Source: Agelaius tricolor (taxonomy: Eukaryota; Chordata; Aves; Passeriformes; Icteridae). From it: a stretch of 64,000 nucleotides of DNA. The DNA is taken from assembly GCA_023055355.1 (NCBI GenBank), contig JALJCS010000001.1, positions 23,745,881-23,809,880 on the forward strand, written 5' to 3'. The notes beneath the pieces were generated by a model. It ran no database searches. It was not told where the DNA came from and saw only the letters and a program-made list of their open reading frames with translations. The position numbers and the translations under genes are program-made. Position 1 is the first letter of the stretch. Each line of letters starts with the position of its first letter. Of the stretch, positions 13,621 to 28,238 are shown one piece after another.

Positions 13621-16600
13621 ATCTGCCTCATTAAATTCACCATGAGAAACAAGTAAAACACTCATGTACAGTTGATGATGTGCTGTACATCCTTTCAGTT
13701 ACAGAGCCTCAACTTGACTTCAGCGTGTCTGACTTGAGTAGCTCGTGCTCAGTGGTGTAGGACATGTCATCAAAATTACTTCAAAGGTTTCATAGCAGTC
13801 CGAGGTCGACATTCTGCAGATGCAGAAGTAAAAACCCAAAAAAAAGTTTTCTATTGTATAAACAGCATGAATTAGGGTAAATTAATACACTAGTTGGTCC
13901 TAGAGGGTCCTGTGCCAGACAGCTCACCAGGATACTGTCCCGCTGACCCAAATTCTGCAACCAGCTCTGCCCCTGTGAGCATTGCCAAGTGCACTTGTGG
14001 TCAAGCTGTGAGATCACTCCTCCTCCCACGATCCAGCTCAGAAACATACTACAGAAACACACCATGGCAGAATAAAAGCTTACTACCCCTGTGCATGGAT
14101 GTCCACCCACAGGAAGGAGAAACTGTTAGTTTTCTGACACAGAGACAGACCTACTTTGAAATCGTGTGATTCAATTCTCAGTTGCCAACATTATGCAAGG
14201 CATAAGCAGAACAGCTCATACCGCAGGTTTCTTTCTTACATAGGAAGAACGTGAAGGACAACCAAACAAAAAGAAATGGAATACTGGCAGCAAGCTAAAC
14301 TAGGTAAGTACAGTCAAAAATATTTAGCAGACTTTTGTCTTTATCCTGTTTGGTTTACCTCTCCTTACTGCAATCTATTTTTTAAAATCTGGATCCGTTC
14401 ACTATATATGTGACTAGATTAAAAAGATTCCTTGAACACATGACTGTGCAATATGATTTAAATTCTTTGCAAGATCTCACAAACTCCTGTGTGCTTAATT
14501 TTAGAAACAAGGACAACAAAAAAAAATCAAAAACCCAACAACGTCTGCCATTTCCATATGTGCTCTATATTTCACTAGTTCTTTACCAGAAATGAAGAAA
14601 AAAACCCAAACCAAAACCCCCCCACAAAAGAATGTTAGGGGTGTTATGTCTTTCCTGACACTTTGAAATACAAGATACTTCTGACTTGTTGGTCACCTAG
14701 ACATCTGTTACACCCAGTTCCCCCCAACTGAAACACAGAAGGAGTGGTAATTCAGAGAGCTATTTGTGGAGATATGAAGATGATGTGATAGCAGGATCAT
14801 GGATAATGGGGGATTCTGGTCATGCAATGCCCCAAAATGATTTTCAGTGGACACAGCTGAATCCTTCCAAGTCCAGAGTGAGTACAAATCTCCCCAGATC
14901 CTCCTCTTGGTGGTTGTTTCTCAGATGATGGAAGGAGATGCAACATCAGCAATTACTATCACAGCAATGATCCATGGGACCCAATGCACAAACGTGCAAT
15001 GTAACAGCAGCCAGTTATGCAACCTGAACAGCTCGGGATGCCTGGCAAACACAGGGGGAAAGGCAGGTTCAAAGAGTGGGAGTCTGCCAGACTTGAGATT
15101 TCACGTCACATCTCCAACCAGCCCTGTACCACCCAAGTCACCAAGAAGGGATGCAACACATATCCAATTCTGTTCCTGGGGGCTGGTACGCACCTCAGAA
15201 CGGACTTTGTGTTTTCCCTGATTTAGCCAAACCATATATAAAGACCCAAAACTAGACCTCTTGACTACTTCTTGAAGGTCACATGAAGGTCTACAAGTGG
15301 ATGGTGGAACTGAAAGGCCAGCACTGCTACCAACCATGTTGCTGCTCTGCGAGGAACACAACCTCCAGAGGCCAATGCTTTCAATCTGGTCTTTTTGCTG
15401 GTGCTTAACTTGCACAATTCTTTAATCCCATTAAGCATCTGATTTTTAAATACTGCTCCGCCTTGGCTCACAGGCACCTGCTACTGACAATTATCAGAGA
15501 ACATATGTAAGAAAAAAAAATAGCATATGGCCACACAAGTAACTGCAGCAATGAAGTGCTCCTTGCAAGCTCTAAAAGAGACAAGTAATTGCAGCACTCC
15601 GTGGCGCTTGCGAGCACTGACCACTCAAACGCGCGGGGTTACACCCACAAGTGCCCTCCCAGCACATCCCTCAGCCCCTCCCCCTGCATCCCCTCGCTCC
15701 TGGCTAGGGCAGAAAAAGATGTGTAAAAAAATACAAAGTGTGTGAATGGATATCAGTAACTTTCGCATGCCGTGAGCCCAATCCAAAGCTGTTTCTACAA
15801 GTCTTCCTGCTGGAAGTCCCTGGAGGCCTCCTTGCCTTTCTCCCAGGGCAGAGAGGGCTGACTGAGACACACAAGAAGGGAAATCTCTCCACATCCACTA
15901 AAGTGTCAGATGAGTTTGTTTTGCAGTGGTTTTAGGGGTTTTTTTAAACTTACTGGGATGAATCCCATCCCCATGGCCTCAGCCCTCACAAAATAGTAAA
16001 GATAATTAAAATGCTCTACATATAGGGCATTATGGCTGGAAATTTAGCAGGAGAGTTAGAACAATGGTTGTCCTTTTGTCTCTGTGCACATTGGTACCAC
16101 CATCAGCTCGCTACCAAGTCTGCTGCACTCAAATGCACAAATCAACATTTCTCACTTTTCTTAGTGTATTTATTTTTCCTCTGGGAAGTGACTTACTTTA
16201 AAAATTGCTTTATGATTAAAAAACACAGCAATCAAATTTTCAAAATGTCAACTTTAATTTGATTTTTGTTTCCCTCGTCCCAGGTCCTCAGGCTCTCACA
16301 GGAAACCCCTATGCCTCCATTTTACGCTTTGCCACAGCTGTAGCCCTACATCAACCCCAGAAGAGCAGCTCCCAAACCTGGAGATTTCGGGTAGAGATGA
16401 GGAGCTCTCAACTCCCTGACAGCTTTGCACATGGGACATTCAGCAACAACATAAGAGCTTTACTTCAAAACTTACTCAGTCCCACAAGGGCAGGTTTTGC
16501 CTGCAGGGCTATGGGGACATAACCTACACAACAATGTGCCACAGCAAACTCCTGACCTGGTCACCAGAAGTGCCAAAAGGCACAGTGCCGTCCTTTGGAT

Positions 16601-19600
16601 GTTTCCGCTGCAGCAGGGACTCTGGGAACGGCGCGGCATTAGGGGGCCACCCAGTCTGGAGGCACAAACAGCAAGGAAACGAGCCACATTCCCACCAGTT
16701 TCAAAAGGCTTTACACCAGATCTTCCTTTCTCCTCACTGCACAAAATTCAGAGCCTTTACGATGAAGTTATCGATGTGCCACAGTCAGCAAAGCAAGACT
16801 TGCAGCACAGAGCTAATGCTCAGTTAATAACCCAACAGGGAGGAGAAAAAACCTCTGAATTTAGCATGGCTGATGTAAGCTGTGATGTCATTTCCACACA
16901 TAGGCTAGTGAAAAAAAAATTTTTTTTTTTTTCAGATCCAAGATACAGAGATATGTAAATTGCTTGGCTTCCATTTCAAATAAACAGCGTGAGATAACCC
17001 CAAAATTTAATAATGCTTTCAGCCTTCACTGCTGCTCTTCAGAAGACTCAAAGCCTTCGACAGGATCAGCTCACCGGGACAGCAGTGAGCCAAACCACTT
17101 GTACAGGCACGCACCCTCAGCACCGTCTCACCCAGCAGTGCCAGCACAGTCTGGTTCTCCCTCTTCAACAAGATGTTTGGTTTGGGTTTTTCTTTTATTT
17201 TGGAGGAAGTAATTTTAAACAAAGAATAGGAAAAAAAAAAATCTTGCTCTAACAGCTGTAAAGGATTTTTTGGTCCAATTATGGCCAAAATTAACTATTC
17301 TCTAAGGACAGATTAAACAAGCCAAGCAAAACAGGTCAGAAGATCAGAGAGAAAGGGCATCTTAGAATTATGAAAGATGCTCAGCTAAATTAACCAAAAA
17401 AAGAGAAAAAACAAACAAACAAAAAACTTCAGTCAAACAGAAGAAACTGCTGAAAAAACAATCCGAAAGTACAAAAAAACTAAACTTGGTAACTCAGAAA
17501 ATGCTGCAGAAAAATTTTACCATTTTAAAAAAATAATAACTTTCTTCAAATTAAACCCCTCCCTTTTTTCCCTCAAAGAAGTAACTTCTTAATAGGAACT
17601 CTGCTGTAAGTGCCGTGCTTACCTATTCTGCCAGTAAATAATTTCAGAACTTGAGAACATTTATAAGAAAATTCAACCTGGAGGGTAATTTTCCTGAAAT
17701 TTCTGTTTGGCAAATGAAAATAGTGTTTTCAACAGATGAATATCCTTCCCTGTAATTGTTATTCTGTTGCCATACTCTAAATTGGTGTTTTACACAAATG
17801 CAGCTTGAAACCTACCTACTGAAAGAAAAACAACCCGAGATAAAACCAACCCGCAGAGAACAGGGTAGAACAGTACTAATAACATGTAAGCACAGGTTTC
17901 TAAATAGTAAAAAAGAGGTCGTTGCATAATTTATTCATTTTCCTACCAGTTTCACAGATGAAGATAGCAGCACCATGAGATAGCCAAAAGATTTTTTTTT
18001 GCCTTTAGCTTAGTAATTTACAAGCCTTTGAATTTCACTGCGTTTTGTTGTTGTTGTTCACTGGGAAAATACTGTGGAAATAACATTTACCTGCATTCTC
18101 AGTCTACAAGGCTCGCTGAGTGCAGCTCCATAGAGACGCATCCCCAGCAAGCACCACAGAGATTTACCGTAAATTGGTGACTAATCCTTACGGCGTACCC
18201 TGTACATGTATCACTGAGTCAGCCTGAAAGTTTGTTCATTCACTCAAACACCACTTCTTCCATTCTCCTCTCTCTCTGATCGGCAGGCAGGTGTGAAATC
18301 TGCCTTTCCTCCGTTCAAGGAGAGCTTCTTAGTGCCCGAACAGGCAAAAGGTGCAGGTACGAAAACTTGCTGCTCTTGTAGAGGAGTGCCCTAAGAAAAT
18401 GCACGCTTGCCTACAACAGCATAAAAACAAACATACCACAAAAAGAAAGCCCTACATTTACTTTCAGCAAGAAACTTCTGTGTATGCAAGGAAGGAGCCC
18501 TGCAGGGAGGCACTCTACAGGGGGCACAAGCTGACCCTGCTACTGGAAAAACTTCCCGGTTCCCACATTTGGCAATGTAACGTACAAAGCCTGCAAGAAA
18601 TGCCCAGTTTGAGTTTTACTGGTAACAAAAGCAGTAGCAGAACAATGCAGGTACATATTCCAGATAGCTGTAATGGCCACGTATGACTTTGCATTTGCTG
18701 AAGCCTAAAATAAGATGCCCCACTCTTTTGTTCTCTTTTTTAGTTTCTTGCAATTTACATAATTAGCAGTACGGATTTTCCAGAAATAACCTGAAAGCAA
18801 AAGTTCTACCTGAAAAAAAAAAAAAAAGAAAAGAAAAAGAGCTGTTTATGCAAAGGATAGCGTGGGGCTTAAATGTAAGGATTTTCCTTACATAACTGAA
18901 GGCCATCATCCACTTTGTAATTATGATACTTCAACTAGAAGAATACAATTATTACAGAGTAAAATAATTACAACAAGGAGCTGCAGTCAGTCATACGCAG
19001 ACCCAACCTTGCACCTTCTTTGAAACAGTCACACAAGTAGTTCAACCAACTATAATAAGAGCAGGCATTGCTACAGAAGACTAAAAATTGAAAAATCCGG
19101 TCCAATACTGAGCACACAATCTGACAGAAGCCTTCCCATCAGGCAGCTTTATGTAGCAATCTATGTGCCATTGCCCTACAATGTCTGCACTGCAACCTTA
19201 CTTGTTTTGGACCGTCGCCTACTGGCTGAGAGGTGGCCTTTAAAACCAGATGAGCCCATGTTATTTTAATGAACCCCTACTTTAACTAATGATCAAGCAG
19301 TTAGCCTAGGGATTGTATGCTGACAGACTTCCAGCATCAAAGTACAGCTCCTTTCAAAAATTAGAGAAATTCTGTGGTATTAGTCTATCGTTTATGTATG
19401 TGCATGCAACGTCCAGATTAAAACTTCTGAAAGTTGGAAATCGTTGAAATAAAAGTCTGCTAAGACTTTATTTTATCATTCCCACTCATGTTAAGCAGTA
19501 CCTTACTATGCAGGCAACCACATTTGGCTTAACTTACATTCTTTTCATTAACAAAACAGTACTTAATCCAATGTCTTTTTTCTGTGAACCTCCCTTTTCA

Positions 19601-22600
19601 GGTGTATTATTTCTTTAAATCTAAAGCTGTTTTCAACTTCAAAGACCAACTTTTTACTACAAGCAATATAGAAGCAGTAAAATTCATCCTCTGCAATGCA
19701 TCTTTGGTTTTCAAGTATATAAACGGTGAAATCTTTTTTCATTTTACCTGCAAGGCATATTCTCTTATTCATGCTCTTTCATTATAATGGCAGCAACTTT
19801 AGAAATGTATTAAAGTTAATTATAAACCATCTCGTACAAAATTTCATAGTCCTAAAAAAACCTTTTCCTCACTTTAAAAAAAATTGCCTCTCATTTTCTA
19901 ATGTTATCAAACTCATACAGATAGTAGCAATACTTTTTCATTGTGATCCATGCTGCTCACATACCAATTTACTGAACTCTGACAACATAAGACAAGCTTA
20001 ACTGACAAAAAAAATTACAGAGAATCACTGTTCACCATCACAACTGAGAAACCTCTTCAAGTCTTGGAAACACAGCATCAATGGAAGAATGAGAGAGAAC
20101 TTGCCTGACCATACTTCTGCAAATATTTTGGCTAAGAGGAATTACTGCCACCTTAAATGGAGATATGCCCCTGCCATATTCAGAAATATGTGTTCAATGT
20201 AGTTATGAATATGAATCTCACTTCTCCAGACATAAATTGCCTGCTAATTTAGAAACCTCTCTCCACTCCCCCGCTCGGTACCTGATGCTTTGCAATGCAG
20301 ACCTACTGGAACACATGGCGATGGTTTGCAGGGCATTCCTATGGATGGGCACAGAAAGGTCATCAGTGCTTCACTGCTTCTAACAAAGAAGAGACACCTT
20401 CTAACAAAGCAGGCACTTGGTTCCTACAACATGTCTCACCTTGGCAAGGGTGAAAGCCCTTCCAGAGAGAGGCAAGAATGCCATTTCTGACACTGAAATG
20501 CCTCCATGAAAAGACTGCATCTTGCCCCATTTGGCATGCTCCTGCTCATGGCAAGTGTGTTGCCAGGGAGAGTTAGAACTTCAAACAGCTTTACTCAACC
20601 CTTTCAAATAAAGTATCCTGGTTCAGCATCTCATCAGTAAAGCATGTCAGTCATTGAGATGGTTTTCCGCCTTATTTTTGCCAGAAACTCATTAGAATAT
20701 CACTGCAAGTACTTGTTTATTATCATTGCTCTGATGCTGAATTCACGTTTTTACAATGATCAATAAAAACTAAATCGGCTCACTACACACTCAGCCCACA
20801 CATGAAGAAAATTAATTTAACAAGATCAAAGTTGTCTACCTTCTACTGCTGTAAAATCACAACCAGCTTCATGTTTTTTGCCAGTTATCTTTGAAGAATG
20901 ATTGGAAATGAATAAAAAAATAATTCTGGAAGCATATACTGAAATTGCAGATACAAAACAGAGATAGGAGGACACATGCAAGCAACCACATGGGAGACCT
21001 TTGCTTGAATTTGAACTGCGTGGCAGGCCAAAGCATTAGATCTCTTGCAAAGCTGCACCACTCAGTGTGGCTGAACTTGAAGCATTTCTTCTGTTTCACC
21101 AAGATACATAGGGGTTCCTCTGCAACACTAAATATAAGCTTTTGAAAAGTAACCAAAAAACCCCCAAAATCATGCCAGTGAGTTAACATCTGAACTGCTT
21201 CCACACATTTCCCTCCAAATATACTAGGGACACAAGCAGCAACAAAACTCTTGCGTTCAGCATTGAGCCATACGTGGCGTGTACTTGTGGTTCAGATGAC
21301 TACAGGCTCCAGCTCAGCTTTGGTAATGGCCACAGAGCTCAGGGCTACTTCAAGGCCCACTGTGGCCTAGGAGTCATTGAAGATGCTTTCAGTCTCCCAA
21401 AAGAGTGCAACGTGCAGCCCTCTCCTTGCTGAAAGCAGCAAGGGGCCAACTCAAACACCACCATCTCTCTGCAAGGTAAGCCCAGCTTCCACGCTCACGA
21501 TAAAACAAAATATAAAAGAGGCAGACCAAAAAAGAAGCAATTGAGATGATGTTTACAAAACTTTAAGTCAATATCCTAAATATTTCAGGGCTTTGGCAGC
21601 CTACATTTTAGGGAAAAGAAAGCTCCGTTTAGCTATCCAGGGTCTTCCAAGTATTCCTATTTGTGAACCAGGTAAAGTCTGCTCAGCATCCATTATTTTA
21701 TTTAATACACTGCTACTGTTGCTAACAATGCTAATTTTAACATCACAAAAAGAGAAAATAGGTAGCAAATCTGCTTACAAAATAACAACAGCTCCATTTA
21801 CTAGTCAGGGTTGTTTTTTTCTGGTACAAACAAGATCTTCCACTCGGACATCTTCTCCAGCAGTGGAAAGAGACAGCAAGGTAGCAGCAGAATGAAGCAC
21901 TGGTGGTACAAGTTCAGGAGGCAGCACTGCCAGCTGCACTCCTGCTCCAACACCCAGCACCTACAGGCATCTGCCAAAGAAACTCCATCCACCTCCTCCT
22001 TCTTCATGAACTGCTGCACTGTCCAAAAGAGTAACTTCTAGTCTCTGATCAAAATGTGTATTAAAATCACCTCATGTTATGTCTCCAAACTTTCACAGAT
22101 TTGCAATGCAGTACTTCCTAACCTGCAGTACTTAAAAATTGTATTCAGAATTAAAGTACATGAGATTTCTTTTGAGGAAAAAATATTATTACATATGAAC
22201 AACATACTTCATAATGTATTTCCTGCTCGCCAATAAACTGTATTAAATTCTGCCTGGAGAACAGAGGGCTATTTCAAGTTATACAAAGCTCTAGCAGCAT
22301 TGATTTCATGAGGACCCACTTAAGATCATATCCTTGCAAGAGGACCCATATGCATTAGAGCCACAGGACAGCAGGTTTACCTTACTGACATTCCAGGATT
22401 GTAGTGGGTGCTGTTTAAGAAAATGAAAGAGGCTACTATGTAGGTGAAGTGTGGAATTAAATTTTTTTTAAAAAGCCTAATGTAGCTGTAATTGGCATAA
22501 CCCTCCAAGTGTAAATAGAGATCCTTCCAGGAAAATGCAGTTCTAGTTCTGATTTGGCATGTGAAACATGACAGTACTGGGAAAAACACTTTCCTGCTAG

Positions 22601-22878
22601 TACAGCTAGAACTCAGACAGGACCCTCATCCACACAGAAGTGTTGCGAACCCCCTCAATGCCCTAATAATATTCACTATTCACCAGCAGAATTTTTGGTT
22701 TACTGGGGAAAATGTATTTAAAGTCATTTCTAAACACACCAGTATTAGCTATTTTTTATTTTTAAATATAAAAACTAGAACACAGACTTCCTTCCTATCC
22801 ACCCTCATGCCCCCCCAAACACACATACACTAAAAATATATAAATAAAGGAAATGAAACTTCCCCATCAATGAAAATT

Positions 22879-22923
22879 GGGGGGTGGGGGGAAGGAGGAG
22901 AAGAAGAGAGGAGGGAGTGGAGA
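22879..22923 (+). repeat. Purine-rich, G-run tract
   Basis: GGGGGGTGGGGGG leads into a purine-only run of about 30 bases (GAAGGAGGAG and following). It could form a G-quadruplex or triplex. It lies inside the left non-coding region. Confidence 0.8.
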
Positions 22924-23345
22924 ACAAAGACAAAAATTACTTTTTTTTTTAAGACAGAGGACTTCAGTCATTCTCAAGTTTCAAACTTGCTTTGCAGCGT
23001 TGGGTACTTTTTTTGCACAGTCTGATGCTGAAATTATTTAGGATTTGACATTCACTTAAAAAGAAAGTACCTGATATAAATTCTGCACCTCAAATGGCCC
23101 CTGTCCTTTAAGAGTCCTGGTAAGCCTTGTTCTAGCCAGATGGCGTGAACAAAAACCTCACCATCAGGGATCCTTTAAAAAGGAGGTGCTGATAATTTAA
23201 CATTTAACTTACACCTACCTGCTTTGCTGGGGCAATCCTTCCCAATCTCTATTTTTGCAGTCTCTATACTCTAGAGTTAGCTGGAGTAAGTTTTAGTATC
23301 TGAGTTTTTGCTTTTTACTGAACATGAGATTTTTGACACATGGCA

Positions 23346-23369
23346 GGGAGGGAGGGGGGGAGGAGGGGG
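23346..23369 (+). repeat. G-quadruplex-capable tract
   Basis: Runs GGG, GGG, GGGGGGG and GGGGG are separated by one to four bases, satisfying the usual four-run rule on the plus strand. Confidence 0.75.
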
Positions 23370-26300
23370 AAAGAAGGACTCAAAAAAGACCATCTACAAC
23401 AATCTTGCTTTGCTATAGCTGCAATGAACTTTGAACATGAAGAGAAAAAATGGCAAATGAAAACAAAACCTTGCAGCTCTGCACTTCAAGGACATATCAC
23501 AATGCGGGTTCTATAAAAAAATCTTACCATGAGCAGTTGATGAGGGGAGGGAGGGGAAAGACAGAAACCATTTTCTTCCTGAACTAAACAGACAGGAGAA
23601 AATTTGTGACAAGACCCAGGATGGCTGCTTTAGACATTGGTGGGGTGTGGAAACTTGGCACTTGTCCCCGTGTGCCTGGGAAGTGACAAGAGCCCACCTG
23701 AGCAGCGGATGGGAAGCCAAAGAGAAGCGATTGGTCTGAAAGTCTAACAAAATTTAAATTGTAAACTGGAGAATGACAAACTAAAATGATTTTTTTAAAA
23801 AAAATCAACTACCTTTTGACTTTGCCTCATATCAGGATTTTGGGTCTTTCCAGAGCAAATCATCAGTCAATGATGAAAACTTAGGTGGGCTGTTTGTGTG
23901 CGACACATTACTCTTTGTTACAGAGTGAGCTGAAATCACAAGACTCATTTCACTCAGAACCTCAAAATATACCTAACGCTCCAGGACTACTCCAAAACCC
24001 TGCATCACCTCCACTCTAATGCAAAGAGTTTAAACTTTTTTTTAAAAATCACACATTATTACACAGTAATAGGGCATATATTTAAGAGCATGTCCTGGGT
24101 TCCCCAAACCATTATCCTCTCAAGAAGAAAGTAACATAAATTATGTATTTTCCTTCAAGTTTCTGTGGCAGCAGGTTGTAGTCTGAGCACATTTTCCAGT
24201 TTTTCCCCACACAAATCAATGGTTTGGGGTTTTTTTCTGCTGCTGTTTTGAGCAGGTCCAGGTGAGCCCACATCCCCACCATCACGGAATGACAGAGGCA
24301 AGTGAGAAAGAGAGAAAAGAAACTGCTATCAAAACACTATTCCTTCTGCCCACAGAAACCAACAAGAACCAGGGCAATATGAGCTGCTGGCAGACTGTGT
24401 CACCCACTTTGTCCTCCTGGCCAGCCTGGACATACAGTGGGAGCAGCAAGGAGATGATGGTGCAAGAGCCCATTCTCGACATTTCAGATCTAACAGGAGA
24501 TACTCCCACAAGCTCCATAGGTTAACTTGGTGCCTAAACGCATGCTGCTCAAAAGTAATTTCAGTGAATCTCTTAAATCTGCTTGGTTTCAAGCAAAGAG
24601 TTGTTAAAGACAAAAACAACCCAATAAAATTGTTGCTACCGTTCTTTGAGCCAGGTTCAGACCTACTCTTTGAAGGAAGAGTCGCCTTTCTTAAAATATA
24701 TTTGAATGTGCTATTTTAGTCTTTATCTTAGAAGGCCCGATTTCCCCTCACAGCCCTGCAACTGATTACAGTAATAGATTTCTCAGAGATGGACAAGTTA
24801 AGAAGAGGTTTTGTAACTTCACATACAGCAAAGAGTAAGGAATTTGCTGCCTTCCTTTTTCTTTAGTTTTGAATGCAACCCCCCCAGTCCCTCCCCACTT
24901 ACACACACGGTAACTCTACCCTTGTAAGCAGTGCCATGGAAGTCAGTGTGGCCACTTGTGCTCCTCACCTGACCTAAATAACCATGGGTGTGGCAGCTAC
25001 TCCAGGCAGAATTCACATGTGCACTTGAAGATGCTTTTGCCTACTTCACTCAGGTGGAGGGCAGGCAAAAGGATCCGTTAATTTCAGAGACAGGAAAAAT
25101 TGTAATTCTGATGACAATTTTTTATTGGAACTATTCAGCTCTCAAAAGAATGCAAGGGGAGGAAACAAATTGTTTCCACACCAACCATTATTTTGTGTTT
25201 GTCAAACGCTGCTTGCTTTTTTTTAAAAAAACAAAAAAACAAATACATATTTCTAAGGAAGCTGAAATGAAACTGCCTTATCTCACAGTTATTATGACAC
25301 ATACTAAGGAGGTGCAATGCAGGGCCCTTCTTTTTTACACTGTCCCATTATAGTATTGGCAAAGGGAGAGAAGGGCCTTCTCAAACACTTGGCTGAGTAA
25401 GTTTTCAGGTGACATATCCCCCCCTTGATTAGAACAAACAATAACAAAAAAAAAAGATGAAAATATTCACAGCAAAATATTAACTTACTGTTTTAGGAAA
25501 CAGTACTTTACAGAACTGCTCTTATATTCTTCTCACCCTCCCTGCCAGATGCCAATTTATGAGCCCAATTTATAATAGCAAACCTCACTGTATCACTTCA
25601 AGAATTAAAATGGCCAGAAGAAGAGAAGCAACAGAGTTTTGAGTTTAAAATCTAGGAATTCCTTTTTTTTATCTAGGCTAGTTGTGCACTACCCAGAGGC
25701 AAAAAAAAACTGAAACAAGGACTTGCTTTATGGTCTTAATGAATACTGGAGGACTCTCAATAGGCAGGTCATCATTACAGGTTGAGAAAATGAAAATGGC
25801 TTAGGGATGGAGACTTTTTCAGTCTATCGAAATACATCATGAGTCAATGTTAGGTAGAGAGGTTAGTCATGCTGTGGTTTATTTATGCTCATGTTGGCCC
25901 GTGATACTAATCGCTGGAGAGGCAGGATGCCTGCCTAGCTACCTGTGGCCTCATCCCTCTTCCCCTGGAAGGGATGCCAACAGCAGGACATACATTGACA
26001 CTGTGATTAAGCTCCAGTGTTATCCTATCACCAGAAGGCCAGTCCTCCAGTTCGCACTCAGGCCAAGTTTCACAGTGAAGTGCATTACTTGTATTTGAGT
26101 TTTTTTGGCTTTTCAAGATACACAGGTTTGACCACCACACCACAGTGCTGTTCAGGTCCTCACTGAGGTCTCCAACTTCAGAAACACAAGCTGCTAATCA
26201 ATGGTAGAACAGATTGTTCTAGAGTGTTCATTTGCACCTAAACTTTTTGAGTAGGCTATACTTAAGCCTTTAACTTTTCCAAAGATTATCAGAGTATCCT

Positions 26301-28238
26301 CTACATAAGAAAGAAAAACGCATACAACACATTTTCCTCATATGAAAAATCACTTATCTAAATTCTAGGAAAAAGTCTATTTGTTTTATGCAAAGCTGCA
26401 TAGTATGTATGCATAGAGCACATATGCAGCAGCCCTTCTATTGTTATATGTGCCTTGGACAACACTTAGAAAAAAGATAAGGTACCAACCAGGGCATATT
26501 AAATTCTGTCACTTCGGTGGGCAATGAAGCGAAATGGGTTATTTCTAGATAGATGCACCTTATTAATGCAATGACTCCATTCTGATCCAACTGAACGTCC
26601 AAGACCACGAAGCAGATAAGCGATGACAGCAATCAGCTGCATGTACCGCATGCAGGAACAACTCATGCACACGCTGGCACTGTAATGATGGGTCACTTCA
26701 TTGTGACACTGTACCCTGAGTGAGGGCAGCAGACAAATCCCTGGTCCCCAGGGCAGCTCTGCAGGCCAGAGGCCCAAGCAGGACAGGTACAGGCAGCAGA
26801 GTGGCCCTGCCGAGCAACCAGGCCAATCCTGCCAGGTGAGCTCTCTCCTCTTCCCATACCCACATTAAAATTGTACCTACCAATGGCATAAAACTCCCCC
26901 CTCAGTGATTACATGCTTAAAATATTAATCATGCAGTTATACACAATATTTTCCATAAATATTTGAGCTATGGGTCATCATATGTATTTTGCTGCCATCA
27001 TGTCAGTCTGTAAGAATGTATGAATCTCACCTGTAACTATCTGAATGACGACCAGCACTGATGCGCAAGGACAGCAAGTGCAGGTCAGATTTTACTGGAT
27101 GAAGGCAATAACCCGCCTAGGTTTACATCTCGATCAGTCAAGCCTGGTTAGTTGACAGGCAGACGTGAAAACCACTCTGTAAAGTCAGCAGAAGGATGAA
27201 TAGGCATTATCCATTTATTAACTGGTTAACTGCCGATTAATTTCACTTGCAAATCGCCTCTCCAGTATTTAAACAGCTGGCTAAGAGTTTTTGTTCCTTA
27301 CCACCCCGTAATTTTGACGGGCCAGAAAGCCGGAGCGCCCCGCCAGCGCCCAGCCCGCCGCGCGCTCCTCTCCCGCAGGAATGGAGGGAGAAATCCCCAT
27401 TCCTCCGAAACGAGCTCGCCCCACGCGGTGCCGCCCGGGAAAGGCTCCACAGCCGAGCCCCGGGACCGCTCCGCTCCCAGCACAGATACCGAGACGGCAC
27501 CGAGCGCGCTGAGGGACGAAGGACGGGAGGAGCGGCGCGTGGGTCGCCTACTCGTGTCAGGGGCCGTGAGGGGCAGCGCGGCTCGGGGAACTTCCGCGGC
27601 GAGCCCCGCCGAGCCGCCCTTCCCCGCCTCTGCTCCCGGCACGGCGCGGCGGCGCCCGGGACTCGCAGCAGCGCCGCGGCGGGGGCGCCCCGCGCCGGCC
27701 CCGCCGCCCGCCCGGCCCAGGCAGGTACCGGGCAGCGCCCCCCGCCCGCCCGCGCCCGGACGGGCAGGAGGCGGCGGCAGCCGGCAGGGCCTCGGCGCTG
27801 CAGACCGAAAGTCAACTGCGAGCTGCAAACTTTTTTCTCCCTCCTCCCCCACCCCCCCTTTTTTTTTTTCCCTCCTCTCCTTCCAGCGCAGCCCCGGCTC
27901 CTGCAAAAACGAAACTTGCGAAGCGTTGCCCCTACCTGGCGCGAAGTCTGCAACAAGTGCAGGCGGGCGGGGGAGGGGGGCGGGCGCGGGGCTCGTGGCA
28001 GTGTCGGCGAGGCGGGAGCAGATCGCGATATTAATTTATTACGGAGCTGCCCCGGGCTCGGTCCTACTTCACTTACAGTACGGCGCCCATCCTGTAAACA
28101 AATATCGCTCCGCCAGGAAACGCACTCCCCCGGCCCGGCCCGGCGCGGCCCCGCTGCCCGGCACCCACCCCGGCGGCGGCGGCACATGGAGCGAAGCGGG
28201 GCGGGGGCCCCGCGCCGGGGGAGGCTCCGGGCACCGGC

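Larger units (their letters stand above)
1..27240. other. Repeat-poor AT-rich non-coding region (probable intron 1 of the leftward gene)
   Basis: No open frame has recognisable homology, and frames are short and scattered on both strands. I found no CR1, LTR or SINE here, in contrast to the intergenic half of the window. It holds scattered poly-A/T runs, two G-rich tracts near 22.9 and 23.35 kb, a possible palindromic relic near 9.3 kb and several stretches that look like regulatory sequence (for example 18,100-18,330 with CpGs and a TGAGTCAGC AP-1/MAF-like site; 18,895-19,010 with TAATTA-type sites; 26,880-27,240 with TTAATTA-like and MYB-like sites). If the CpG island at 27.3 kb is the TRERF1 promoter, this is its first intron. 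Small non-coding exons could be missed. Confidence 0.5.

Noticed and set aside
14847..15226. Overlapping 124- and 69-codon plus-strand frames with a 104-codon minus frame
   Set aside because: No homology, and the overlapping frames on both strands point to chance.
26690..26890. Possible small exon ending in CCAG|GTGAGC near 26,835, with a minus-strand GTAG|GTACAA donor-like site near 26,874-26,880
   Set aside because: Only isolated donor-like words; no acceptor, frame or homology supports an exon on either strand.
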